In this document: piece after piece, positions 28,696 to 37,305 of the stretch
Layout of the letters: each line of letters starts with the position of its first letter
Numbering within the stretch: the stretch's first letter is position 1
DNA from: RHKX01 sp963820055
GTDB lineage: Bacteria; Actinomycetota; Thermoleophilia; Solirubrobacterales; 70-9
DNA length: 64,000 bases
NCBI GenBank assembly: GCA_963820055.1
Contig: CAWFYJ010000004.1
Location: forward strand, 1 to 64,000
Direction of reading: 5' to 3'
Notes under the pieces: model-generated
What the model saw: only the letters and a program-made list of their open reading frames with translations
What the model was told of the DNA's origin: nothing
Databases searched by the model: none
Translations under genes and position numbers: made by a program

Positions 28696-29664
28696 CTACG
28701 CGACTATCTCGATCGGGCTCTCCTGACGACCGAGGTCGTGTCCCTCCACCGCGAGGACCTCCTCGAGGGAGGCGATCGCGACCGCGAGCTGCTCGTGGTC
28801 GGGCTCGCGGGTCGTCAGGTTCTGGAGCATCAGCCCCGGCCACATCAAGGTTCGGACCCAGCCCTTGCGCCGGTTGCGGCCGGCCCACTTGATCACCTCG
28901 TAGGAGAGCCCGGCGATGACCGGGATGCCGACGATCCGCGAGATCACCAGCCAGTACCAGGCGGGCAGCCCGAGCGGGGCGAAGACGAAGATCGCGAGCA
29001 CCATCACGATCAGCAGGAAGCTCGTCCCGCAACGCGGGTGGAGGCGCGAGTAGCGGGCGGCGCGCTCGGGTACGAGGTCGTCGCCGGCCTCGAAGCAGGA
29101 GATCGTCTTGTGCTCGGCGCCGTGGTACTCGAAGACGCGCCGGAGGTCCGGGAGGCGGCTGATCGCGGCGATGTAGCCGATGAAGATCGCCGTCCGGAGA
29201 ACTCCCTCGACGAGCCAGAACAGGACCGCGGAGCCGAGCTGGTCCTTGATCAGGCTCGTCAGCCCGACGGGGACCACGAAGAACAGACCGATGGCGAGCG
29301 CCATCGAGAGCGCGATCGTCAGCGCCCAGGTGAGGCCGCCGATCGGCTCCTCGTCCTCGTCGTCGGCCATCTGCGCGTTCGCCGAGAAGGCGAGCGCCCG
29401 GAAGCCGATCTTCAGCGACTCGGCGAGCGCGACGACGCCGCGGATCACCGGCAGGCGGAGCAGCCGGTGACGCTTCGCCCAGGAGACGACCGGCTCGGAG
29501 CTGACCACGATCTCGCCCTCGGGCGTGCGGACGGCGGCGGCCCACGTCGAGACGCCGCGCATCATCACGCCCTCGAGGATCGCCTGACCGCCGACCGGCG
29601 CGTCGCGGGACGCGACGGGCTTGCCGTCGGGCATCGGCGTCGCCGCTTCGTGAAGCTCGGTCAT
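28696..29664 (-). CDS. DUF1385 membrane protein
   Basis: 322 residues. Conserved family motifs are GGQAILEGVMMRG near the N-terminus, FEYHGAEHKTISCFE mid-protein and SRLHPRCGTSFLL, with four to five membrane helices (LTWALTIALSMALAIGLFFVV, FLLIVMVLAIFVFAP and others). The conserved His/Glu/Cys residues look metal-binding, but the function is not established. It commonly sits beside rpmE and prfA in Actinobacteria and Firmicutes, as here. The structured element at 29676-29764 fills the gap to rpmE. Confidence 0.88.
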   Translation of the reverse strand: MTELHEAATPMPDGKPVASRDAPVGGQAILEGVMMRGVSTWAAAVRTPEGEIVVSSEPVVSWAKRHRLLRLPVIRGVVALAESLKIGFRALAFSANAQMADDEDEEPIGGLTWALTIALSMALAIGLFFVVPVGLTSLIKDQLGSAVLFWLVEGVLRTAIFIGYIAAISRLPDLRRVFEYHGAEHKTISCFEAGDDLVPERAARYSRLHPRCGTSFLLIVMVLAIFVFAPLGLPAWYWLVISRIVGIPVIAGLSYEVIKWAGRNRRKGWVRTLMWPGLMLQNLTTREPDHEQLAVAIASLEEVLAVEGHDLGRQESPIEIVA

Positions 29665-29675
29665 CCGTCGCTCGA

Positions 29676-29764
29676 GGCTGAGAGCCCGTCAGGCAAGGAC
29701 GCAGGAGGCGATGCGGCCTTCAGGCCGTGAGCCGACGAGGACGCCGCACGGCGGCCTCTCAGTC
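29676..29764 (-). repeat. Structured intergenic element, copy 1
   Basis: Closed by an inverted repeat (ctgagag 29678-29684 with ctctcag 29756-29762, extended by G-T and G-C pairs), it fills the space between the rpmE stop, which lies inside the stem, and the DUF1385 start. It contains a 24-nt block (29723-29746) identical to 62823-62846 in copy 2, an internal CGGCC-TGAA-GGCCG hairpin (minus strand) and gccgc/gcggc pairing. The terminal stems of the two copies differ by compensatory changes. It could be a cis-regulatory RNA, an attenuator or a small mobile repeat. Confidence 0.7.
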
Positions 29765-29965
29765 CGAGCGCTTCGCAGCGCGGCGGCGGAAGCGTTCGAC
29801 GCGTCCACCGGTGTCGACCAGCTTCTGCTTGCCCGTGTAGAACGGGTGGCAGGCGGAGCAGATCTCGACGTGGATCTCAGGCTTGGTCGAGCGCGTGTAG
29901 AACTCGTTGCCGCACGCGCAACGCACGTGGGAAAGGCTGTACTCGGGATGTATCTCGGTCTTCAT
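29759..29965 (-). CDS. rpmE: Ribosomal protein L31 (zinc form)
   Basis: 68 residues from ATG 29965-29963. The two Cys pairs CACGNEF and CSACHPFYTGKQK make the zinc-binding C+ form of bacterial L31. The stop codon falls in the terminal stem of the structured element that follows. Its start faces a divergent gene across a 78-bp gap. Confidence 0.96.
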   Translation of the reverse strand: MKTEIHPEYSLSHVRCACGNEFYTRSTKPEIHVEICSACHPFYTGKQKLVDTGGRVERFRRRAAKRSD

Positions 29966-30043
29966 CCTCTCCGAGTCTAGAGAGGCTGTCCAGCCCTGCG
30001 TCGGCCAGTCTCCCGCGCGGCCGCCCGGCGCTAGGGTGGACGC

Positions 30044-30253
30044 ATGAGCGAAGAAGAAGTCCCGCACGGATTCAAGGAAGGCGACAAGGTCTGGGTCGAG
30101 GACGGCGACGGCCGCCATCACCCCGGGATCTTCGTCGGCGACAACGAGGCTGCCGGCTGGTTCGGCGGCGGCCCGAGCGCCTACGTCGTCCATCCCGAAG
30201 CCCACAACGCCGAGGTCGTCTCCCTCTTCCGGATCACGGCTCGGGACGAGTGA
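30044..30253 (+). CDS. Small protein of unknown function, SH3-like
   Basis: 69 residues (MSEEEVPHGFKEGDKVWVED...). The pattern of short beta strands (GDKVWVEDGDGRHHPGIFVG, SAYVVHPEAHNAEVVSLFRI) resembles small SH3-like or Tudor-like domains; I cannot assign a family. It is likely real: good codon use, TAGGGT 6 nt before the ATG (30032-30037), and a 4-base GTGA overlap with the alcohol dehydrogenase gene, which implies joint translation. Confidence 0.65.
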   Translation: MSEEEVPHGFKEGDKVWVEDGDGRHHPGIFVGDNEAAGWFGGGPSAYVVHPEAHNAEVVSLFRITARDE

Positions 30254-31245
30254 CCGCAGGCCCGCCGCCGGTCGAAGCGATGCGGGCCATGGTCTTCGAG
30301 GCGCCCGGGCAGCCGCTGCGGGCGGTCGAGATGGAACGGCCGGAGCCGGGGCCCGGCGAGCTGCTGCTCGAGGTCAGGGCGTGCGGCGTCTGCCGCACCG
30401 ACCTCCACCTGATCGACGGCGAGGTCGCGATCGACGCCCCGCCCCGCGTCCTCGGCCATCAGATCGTCGCCGACGTCGTCGGTGAGAACCGCCGCGTCGG
30501 CGTCCCCTGGCTCGGCTGGACCTGCGGCGAGTGCGACTACTGCCGCTCCGGCCGCGAGAACCTCTGTCCCCGGGCGAGGTTCACCGGTCGCGACATCGAC
30601 GGCGGCTTCGCCGAGTACGCCGTCGCCGACGAGCGCTACTGCTTCCCGATCCCGCCGAGCTTCCCCGACGATCAGGCCGCGCCGCTGCTCTGCGCCGGCC
30701 TGATCGGCTACCGCTCGCTGCGAATGTGCGGCGATGCCGAGCGGATCGGCTTCTACGGATTCGGAGCCGCCGCCCACATCCTCACCCAGGTGGCTGTCGC
30801 CGAGGGGCGCACGGTGTTCGCGTTCACGCGGGATGGGGACGAGGACGCGCAGCAGTTCGCGCTCGGCCTCGGAGCCGCCTGGGCGGGCGGCTCCGGCGAC
30901 CGGCCGCCCGAGCCGCTCGACGCGGCGATCATCTTCGCGCCGGTCGGCGCCCTCGTGCCGGCGGCGCTCGCGGTCGTCCGGCCCGGCGGGACGGTCGTCT
31001 GCGGCGGCATCCACATGAGCGAGATCCCGGCGTTCTCCTACGACCTCCTCTGGGAGGAGCGGACGGTCCGCTCGGTCGCGAACCTGACCCGCGCCGACGG
31101 CGAGCAGCTCCTCGAGCTCGCGCCCCGGATCCCGGTCGAGACGTCGGTGACCACCTACCCCCTCGCCGCGGCGAACGAGGCCCTCGACGACCTCCGCAAC
31201 GGCCGCTTCCGCGGCGCCGCGGTGATCGTGCCGGGCGCGCGCTGA
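30250..31245 (+). CDS. Zinc-dependent alcohol dehydrogenase (AdhA-like)
   Basis: 331 residues, medium-chain dehydrogenase. Catalytic zinc ligands are C48 (ACGVCRTDLH) and H70 (LGHQ); structural zinc Cys are 92, 95, 98 and 106 (CGECDYCRSGRENLC). The NADH-binding region has GFYGFGAAAH. It follows the zinc-binding ADH family 'AdhA' type, oxidising or reducing simple alcohols and aldehydes. The GTG overlaps the stop of the small protein. A large inverted repeat follows the stop, before the response regulator. The redox-related neighbours suggest a fermentation or low-oxygen role. Confidence 0.88.
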   Translation: MTAGPPPVEAMRAMVFEAPGQPLRAVEMERPEPGPGELLLEVRACGVCRTDLHLIDGEVAIDAPPRVLGHQIVADVVGENRRVGVPWLGWTCGECDYCRSGRENLCPRARFTGRDIDGGFAEYAVADERYCFPIPPSFPDDQAAPLLCAGLIGYRSLRMCGDAERIGFYGFGAAAHILTQVAVAEGRTVFAFTRDGDEDAQQFALGLGAAWAGGSGDRPPEPLDAAIIFAPVGALVPAALAVVRPGGTVVCGGIHMSEIPAFSYDLLWEERTVRSVANLTRADGEQLLELAPRIPVETSVTTYPLAAANEALDDLRNGRFRGAAVIVPGAR

Positions 31246-31250
31246 CCCGG

Positions 31251-31282
31251 GTGATTCCTCCGTAGTTACTACGGAGGATCAC
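31251..31282. promoter_or_regulatory. Long inverted repeat upstream of response regulator
   Basis: cctccgtagt-t-actacggagg (31257-31277) is a perfect 21-bp inverted repeat, flanked by gtgat/atcac arms that extend the pairing after a one-base bulge. It begins 5 bp after the adh stop. It could terminate adh transcription, but there is no T-tract. It lies about 40 bp upstream of the response regulator's -10 (TAACCT, 31321-31326), so it is also a good candidate operator for a NarL/DosR-type dimer. Similar ACTAC half-sites lie before cydA and in the kinase/Usp gap. Confidence 0.6.
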
Positions 31283-31333
31283 CACGGCTGGGCCCGGATG
31301 GGGGCAAGGGGCGCCGGAAGTAACCTTCAACAC

Positions 31334-31993
31334 GTGGGAGCCGAGGAGGAGCAGGCAGCCGAACGGGTGACGATCGTCCTCGCCGACGATCACGAGCTCG
31401 TTCGCGAAGGCATCCGCAAGGTGCTCGAGGACGAGCCCGGCTTCGAGGTCGTCGCCGAGGCGGGAGACGCCGAGACGGCGGCCCGCTACGTGCTCGGCCA
31501 CAAGCCGTCCGTGCTGGTCCTCGATCTGAGCATGCCCGGGATGCCGAGCCTCGACGCCCTCCCGAAGGTCTTCGAGGCCTCGCCCGCGACCTCGGTCGTC
31601 GTCCTGACGATGCAGAACGAGCCGGCCTTCGCTCGCAAGGCGCTGCAGGGCGGCGCGAAGGGCTACGTCATCAAGCACTCCGCGGCCAGCGAGCTCGTGA
31701 CCGCGATCCATGCGGTGATCGGCGGCGGCACCTACATCAACCCCGAGCTCGGCGCCCGGCTCGCCGCCGAGCCCGACAAGCCGGAAGGCCCGCCCGACGA
31801 GCTGACGCCCCGCGAGGTCGAGGTGCTGGGCCTGCTCGCGCTCGGCTACGTCAACCCCGAGATCGCCGAGAAGCTCGTCCTCAGCGTCCGCACCGTCGAG
31901 ACCCACCGGGCGAACATCCAGCGCAAGACCGGCCTCTCCACTCGGGCCGAGCTGATCGCCTACGCGATCGACAACGAGCTCGTCGACCGCTGA
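31334..31993 (+). CDS. NarL/LuxR-type response regulator
   Basis: 219 residues from GTG 31334-31336, chosen because TAACCT lies 7 nt upstream and the receiver domain begins 11 residues in; an ATG at 31298 would add 12 residues of unlikely sequence. Receiver domain: acidic pocket ADDHELV, phosphoacceptor D64 (LVLDLSMPG), then a 20-residue linker and a C-terminal LuxR HTH (LTPREVEVLGLLALGYVNPEIAEKL...). It is 101 bp upstream of cydA, with its probable partner kinase just after cydB. By context it likely controls cydAB and the Usp gene, as DosR does for stress genes in mycobacteria (inference). Confidence 0.92.
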   Translation: MGAEEEQAAERVTIVLADDHELVREGIRKVLEDEPGFEVVAEAGDAETAARYVLGHKPSVLVLDLSMPGMPSLDALPKVFEASPATSVVVLTMQNEPAFARKALQGGAKGYVIKHSAASELVTAIHAVIGGGTYINPELGARLAAEPDKPEGPPDELTPREVEVLGLLALGYVNPEIAEKLVLSVRTVETHRANIQRKTGLSTRAELIAYAIDNELVDR

Positions 31994-32094
31994 GAACGGG
32001 CCACTACGCGGCTCCGGTTCGGTAGTCGCCACCGAGGGCGATTCGGAAGTCGGTCCCGACCGGCGAGGAGCCGTCGCTTCGTACCGTTTCAGGC
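31994..32094 (+). promoter_or_regulatory. cydA promoter region
   Basis: Contains inverted half-sites actac (32003-32007) and gtagt (32022-32026), and the palindrome cggtc-cc-gaccg (about 32051-32062). TACCGT (32082-32087) is a -10 candidate 7 nt before the cydA ATG, with no Shine-Dalgarno, so the mRNA may be leaderless. The half-sites share ACTAC-[C/G] with the response regulator and kinase/Usp gaps, so control by the adjacent regulator is plausible. Confidence 0.5.
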
Positions 32095-33486
32095 ATGAGC
32101 TCGCTCGAACTCGCGCGCTGGCAATTCGGCATCACGACCGTCTACCACTTCCTCTTCGTCCCGCTGACGATCGGGCTCGCCGCGCTGACCGCCTACTTCC
32201 AGACCCGCTGGTACAAGACGGGTGACGAGCACTGGCGCCGGGCCACCCGCTTCTGGGGCAAGCTGATGCTGATCTCCTTCGCCCTCGGTGTCGTCACCGG
32301 GATCGTTCAGGAGTTCCAGTTCGGGATGAACTGGTCCGATTACTCGCGATTCGTCGGCGACATCTTCGGCGCGCCCCTGGCGATGGAGGGCCTCGCCGCC
32401 TTCTTCGTCGAGTCGACCTTCCTCGGCCTCTGGCTGTTCGGCTGGGGGCGCCTGTCGCCGAAGCTGCACCTGGCGACGATCTGGATCGTCGCCGGCTCGA
32501 CGGCGCTCTCGGCGTTCTTCATCCTCGCCGCGAACTCGTGGATGCAGCACCCGGTCGGCTACGAGATGGTCGGCGGACGGCCCGAGCTGACCTCGATCTG
32601 GGCGGTCCTCGGCAACAGCACCGCGCTCTACGCCTTCGCCCACACGATCCTCGCGGCGCTGATCACCGCATCGATGGTCGTCATCGCGATCTCCGCCTGG
32701 CATCTGCTCCGCGGCACCCACACCGCGGTTTTCAGCCGCTCGATCAAGACTGCCCTGCCGCTGTTGGCGATCGCCGCCACGGTCACCGTGATCGTCGGTC
32801 ATTTCAACGGCGTGCTGATGGCCGAGCAGCAACCGATGAAGATGGCGGCGGCCGACGCGGTCTTCGAGACGACCGACGGGGCCGGGCTGTCGCTGTTCGC
32901 AACCGGTGACTTCGCCCAGAACCCGCAGGGCCTGAACCGCAACATCGAGATCCCGAACCTCCTCTCCTTCATCAGCACCGGCTACCCGCAGGGCGAGATC
33001 CAGGGAATCAACGACCTCAACGCCGAGTACCAGCAGAAGTACGGGCCCGGCGAGTACGCACCGGTCGTCGCCGTCGCCTACTGGTCGTGGCGAACGATGC
33101 TCGGCATCGGCTTCCTCGCCGCCGTGCTCGGCTTCGCCGGCTGGTGGCTCGCGCGCCGCGGCAAGCTGCTCGACTCCCGCCTCTACCTGAAGGTGATGGT
33201 CTTCGGCGCCGCCCTCCCGTTCATCGCCAACACGGCCGGCTGGGTGTTCACCGAGATGGGGCGCCAGCCGTGGGTCGTCTTCGGGATGCTGAAGACGAGC
33301 GACGCCAACTCGCCCGCGGTCAGCACCGTCGAGGTGCTGATCACCCTGGTCGGCTTCACCCTGCTCTACGGCGTGCTCGCCGTGATCGCCGGTCGCGTCT
33401 TCCTCGACAAGGCCCGCAAGGGACCAGACCCCGACGACGACATCGAAAAGGAGGCGGGCGAGCCGGACCTCGGCCTCGCCTATTGA
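32095..33486 (+). CDS. cydA: Cytochrome bd oxidase subunit I
   Basis: 463 residues. It oxidises quinol and reduces oxygen with high affinity. Heme ligands by homology are H18 (YHFLFVP, heme b595) and H183 (AHTILAAL, heme b558), with the Met ligand in EMGRQPWVV. E98 and E106 (AMEGLAAFFVES) line the proton path. The quinol (Q) loop is the short type, giving the shorter overall length. About nine helices are expected. The stop is 2 bp before cydB. Such oxidases are typically induced at low oxygen. Confidence 0.95.
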   Translation: MSSLELARWQFGITTVYHFLFVPLTIGLAALTAYFQTRWYKTGDEHWRRATRFWGKLMLISFALGVVTGIVQEFQFGMNWSDYSRFVGDIFGAPLAMEGLAAFFVESTFLGLWLFGWGRLSPKLHLATIWIVAGSTALSAFFILAANSWMQHPVGYEMVGGRPELTSIWAVLGNSTALYAFAHTILAALITASMVVIAISAWHLLRGTHTAVFSRSIKTALPLLAIAATVTVIVGHFNGVLMAEQQPMKMAAADAVFETTDGAGLSLFATGDFAQNPQGLNRNIEIPNLLSFISTGYPQGEIQGINDLNAEYQQKYGPGEYAPVVAVAYWSWRTMLGIGFLAAVLGFAGWWLARRGKLLDSRLYLKVMVFGAALPFIANTAGWVFTEMGRQPWVVFGMLKTSDANSPAVSTVEVLITLVGFTLLYGVLAVIAGRVFLDKARKGPDPDDDIEKEAGEPDLGLAY

Positions 33487-33488
33487 CC

Positions 33489-34607
<1,119 letters not shown>

Positions 34608-34614
34608 GTACCGG

Positions 34615-36297
34615 CTAAGTACCGCGGCGGGCCGGCAGGGTCGCCCGGATCAGGGTGCCGCCGCCCTCGCGGCCCTCGAACTGGATGTCGCCGCCGGCGA
34701 GCTCGACCCGCTCCTGCATCCCGGTCAGGCCGAAGCCGCGCCTGACCGACGTCATGTCGAAGCCGTTGCCATCGTCTTCGACGCGGACGGTGATGATTTC
34801 GTCGCGCTCCTCGATCGCAACCCTCGCGCGGGTCGCGTCGGCGTGCTTGACCGCGTTCGTGAGGCTCTCCTGGACGAGCCTGTAGATCGTCGACTCGAGC
34901 TCCGGTGTGGGCCGGCTCGGCTCGTCGCCGCGCTCGTAGGCGAGGTCGACGTCGACCTCGAACTCGAGTTCGGAGCGCGATGAGAAGCGGTCGATCAACG
35001 AGTCGATCGCGGCAGCGATGCCGAGCTGGTCGAGGGCGGCGGGTCGCAGCTCGGCGATCAGCCCCTGCAACCCGTCGACGGTCCGCTCGACCTGTTCGCT
35101 CGCCGTCCCCAGGTACTCCCGGACCTGATCCAGCGAGTCGGCGCGGGCGGCGTTCTCCTGCATGATCCGGAGCGCGCCGAGCTCCTGGAGCGTCTCGTCG
35201 TGGAGCTCGCGCGCCCAGCGTCCCCGCTCGCGCTCAGAGGAGGCGATCGCGAGCTTGGCCTTCTCGTCCTCGATCGCGTTCGCGGAGGCGATCGCGTTCG
35301 CGGCGCTGGTCGCGAACGACTCGAGGGTCAGCTGCTGGTCGGTCGAGAAGGACGGCTCCGAGTCGAGCCGGTCGACCACGAGCAGGACCCCGAGCCCGAC
35401 GCCCCGCGAGCGCAGTGGGACCGAGAGGCCGTTCGTGCCCTCGATGCCGAGCTCGGCGAGCGACTCCGCCGCTGCCGGCCCGATTCGCTGGCTCGCCTCG
35501 ATGCCGAGGAAGTCCGTCGTTCCCGAGGAGGGGCCGACGGAGAGACCGATCGCACGCGACCCGGTCTCGCCGGCGGCCCCCTTGACGACCAGCTCCGGGC
35601 CCTCGCGAAGCAGCACGAAGCTCGACCGCGCGTCGACCAGCGCCCGCGCCCGCTTGGTGACAAGCTCGAGAACCCGCTCTAGATCCGACTCGCCACCGAG
35701 CTCGCGGCTCAGCGACGCGGTCGCCTGAAGGCCCTGGACGAGCCGCTCGAGATCGCCGCGCCCGCGCTGCAGCTCCTCGTGGGTCCGCGCGTTGTTGATC
35801 GCGATGGCGCTCCACTCGGCGAGGACGATGACCAGGTGCTCGTCGGCGGCGTCGAAGGGCTTCCCTCCCTCCTTCTCGGTCAGGTAGAGGTTGCCGTAGA
35901 CCTCGCCGCGGACCGTGATCGGTGCGCCGACGAACGTCGTCATCGTCGGGTGCTCGGAGGGGAACCCGTAGGAGCGGGGGTGATCGCCGATCCGGTCGAG
36001 GCGGAGCGGCCGCGGAGTGGTGATCAGCTCGCCGAGGATGCCGTGACCGCGCGGCAGCGGTCCGATCCGGCGGCGCATCTCGTCGTCGATCCCGACGTAG
36101 AGGAAGCGCTCGAGCTCAGTCTTCCGCGCGTTGAGGACCCCGAGCGCCGCGTACTGCGCGCCGGTCAGCTCGCGGGCGGCGTCGAGGACCTGCATCAGAA
36201 CCGAATCGAGGTCGAGCTCGGAGACGAGCCGCCGTCCGACGGAGAGCAATCGCTCGAGCTCTTCGCGCTCGAGCTCGCCCCCCGCCTCGATGCTCAT
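34615..36297 (-). CDS. GAF-GAF sensor histidine kinase (DosS/DevS-like)
   Basis: 560 residues: GAF domain 1 (~26-172), GAF domain 2 (~205-345), then a HisKA_3 dimerisation domain with phosphoacceptor H366 (RELHDETLQELGAL) and an HATPase (N-box QESLTNAVKHA, G-box EDDGNGFD, GFGLTGMQER). There is no membrane segment, so it is cytoplasmic. GAF1 closely follows mycobacterial DosS, including YGFPSEHPTMTTFVGAPI; H116 sits where the heme-binding His of DosS/DosT lies, so heme-based oxygen or redox sensing is a good inference. The partner is most likely the regulator at 31334-31993. It converges on cydB and is divergent from the tandem-Usp gene. Confidence 0.9.
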   Translation of the reverse strand: MSIEAGGELEREELERLLSVGRRLVSELDLDSVLMQVLDAARELTGAQYAALGVLNARKTELERFLYVGIDDEMRRRIGPLPRGHGILGELITTPRPLRLDRIGDHPRSYGFPSEHPTMTTFVGAPITVRGEVYGNLYLTEKEGGKPFDAADEHLVIVLAEWSAIAINNARTHEELQRGRGDLERLVQGLQATASLSRELGGESDLERVLELVTKRARALVDARSSFVLLREGPELVVKGAAGETGSRAIGLSVGPSSGTTDFLGIEASQRIGPAAAESLAELGIEGTNGLSVPLRSRGVGLGVLLVVDRLDSEPSFSTDQQLTLESFATSAANAIASANAIEDEKAKLAIASSERERGRWARELHDETLQELGALRIMQENAARADSLDQVREYLGTASEQVERTVDGLQGLIAELRPAALDQLGIAAAIDSLIDRFSSRSELEFEVDVDLAYERGDEPSRPTPELESTIYRLVQESLTNAVKHADATRARVAIEERDEIITVRVEDDGNGFDMTSVRRGFGLTGMQERVELAGGDIQFEGREGGGTLIRATLPARRGT

Positions 36298-36387
36298 GGC
36301 CGGTCACCCCTATCGGGGTTCACTACCGATGAGGTTGGCAAGTGCGCCCGGATGCTCAGCTTGGCCGGGCGGCCTAGATTCGACTCC
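36298..36387. promoter_or_regulatory. Divergent kinase/Usp promoter region
   Basis: This 90-bp gap contains the cccc-tatc-gggg stem (36307-36318) next to the kinase start, an actaccg half-site (36322-36328), and TAGATT (36375-36380) 7 nt before the Usp GTG. The half-site matches those at the cydA and response-regulator promoters. A -10 for the kinase is less clear (TAGGGG, 36311-36306 on minus). Confidence 0.5.
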
Positions 36388-37302
36388 GTGGACCGCCAGA
36401 TTCTCATCGGATATCAGGATAGTCCCGAGGGCCGTGACGCATTGGCTCTCGGTCGCGTCCTGGGTGAGATTCTCAGCGGGCGTCTGACGGTCGCGACGGT
36501 TTACCCCTGGCCCCGCGGCCTGATGACCCACGAGGACCTCTCGAACGCTTTAGCGGTCGAGAGCGCCGACACGTTCACGACAGTCCACGACCTGCTCCCG
36601 GGTCTGGACGTCGAGACCGTGCCGGTAGCCGAGCAGTCGATCTCCAATGCGCTCGGCAAGCTCGCCGAGGATCGTCACGCCACCGTGCTCGTGGTCGGTT
36701 CATGCCACCACGGCAAGGTCGGCGAGACGCTCCTCGGCAGCACCGGCGGCTCGCTCCTCCACGGCGCGCCGTGCGCCGTCATGGTTGCTCCGCGCGGATA
36801 CGCCGACAGGGGCGGCAAGCCGATGCTCAGGATCGGGGTCGGCTTCGACGGATCGCCGGAGAGCTGGGCCGCTCTCGAGACCGCGATCGCGATCGCCGAG
36901 CGGACCCACGGCGAGCTGCTCGTCCTCAGCGTCGCCGACTACCCCAAGTACGGCTACGCCACGGTCTGGACGGTGATGACAGCCGGAGAGTTTCAGGACG
37001 CCGAACGCAAGGAGATGCAGCGGACCCAGGAGCTGGCCCTCGGGCGGGTTCCGCCGGGTGTCACCGCCGAGGGGCGCCTGATGACCGGATCGCCCGGACA
37101 GCTGCTCGCCGAGGCGAGCGCCGAGGTCGACCTGATGGTCGTCGGATCCCGCGGCCACGGGCCGCTGCGGCGAACTCTGCTGGGAAGCACTTCGAGGCAG
37201 CTCGTCTCGCAGGCGCGCTCCCCCCTGCTGGTCGTGCCGCGCGGGACCTCGATGGATCCGCTCGGCGTCCGCCACCAGGCCGGCGACACCGCCGCCGCCT
37301 GA
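36388..37302 (+). CDS. Tandem universal stress protein
   Basis: 304 residues from GTG 36388-36390; TAGATT 7 nt upstream and the absence of a Shine-Dalgarno point to leaderless expression. There are two Usp domains (about 1-140 and 150-295). The second keeps the ATP motif G-2x-G-9x-GS (GSRGHGPLRRTLLGS); the first has a similar GSCHHGKVGETLLGSTGG. Two-domain ATP-binding Usp proteins are classic members of the DosR hypoxia regulon of mycobacteria, which fits its position beside the DosS-like kinase. It converges on the P450 gene with 3 bp between stops. Confidence 0.9.
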   Translation: MDRQILIGYQDSPEGRDALALGRVLGEILSGRLTVATVYPWPRGLMTHEDLSNALAVESADTFTTVHDLLPGLDVETVPVAEQSISNALGKLAEDRHATVLVVGSCHHGKVGETLLGSTGGSLLHGAPCAVMVAPRGYADRGGKPMLRIGVGFDGSPESWAALETAIAIAERTHGELLVLSVADYPKYGYATVWTVMTAGEFQDAERKEMQRTQELALGRVPPGVTAEGRLMTGSPGQLLAEASAEVDLMVVGSRGHGPLRRTLLGSTSRQLVSQARSPLLVVPRGTSMDPLGVRHQAGDTAAA

Positions 37303-37305
37303 GCC

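Noticed and set aside
29691..29712. Resemblance to the glycine riboswitch (tcaggcaaggac near a ctgagag stem)
   Set aside because: The order of conserved blocks does not fit the glycine aptamer, the second copy lacks the aggcaaggac segment, and neither downstream gene handles glycine.
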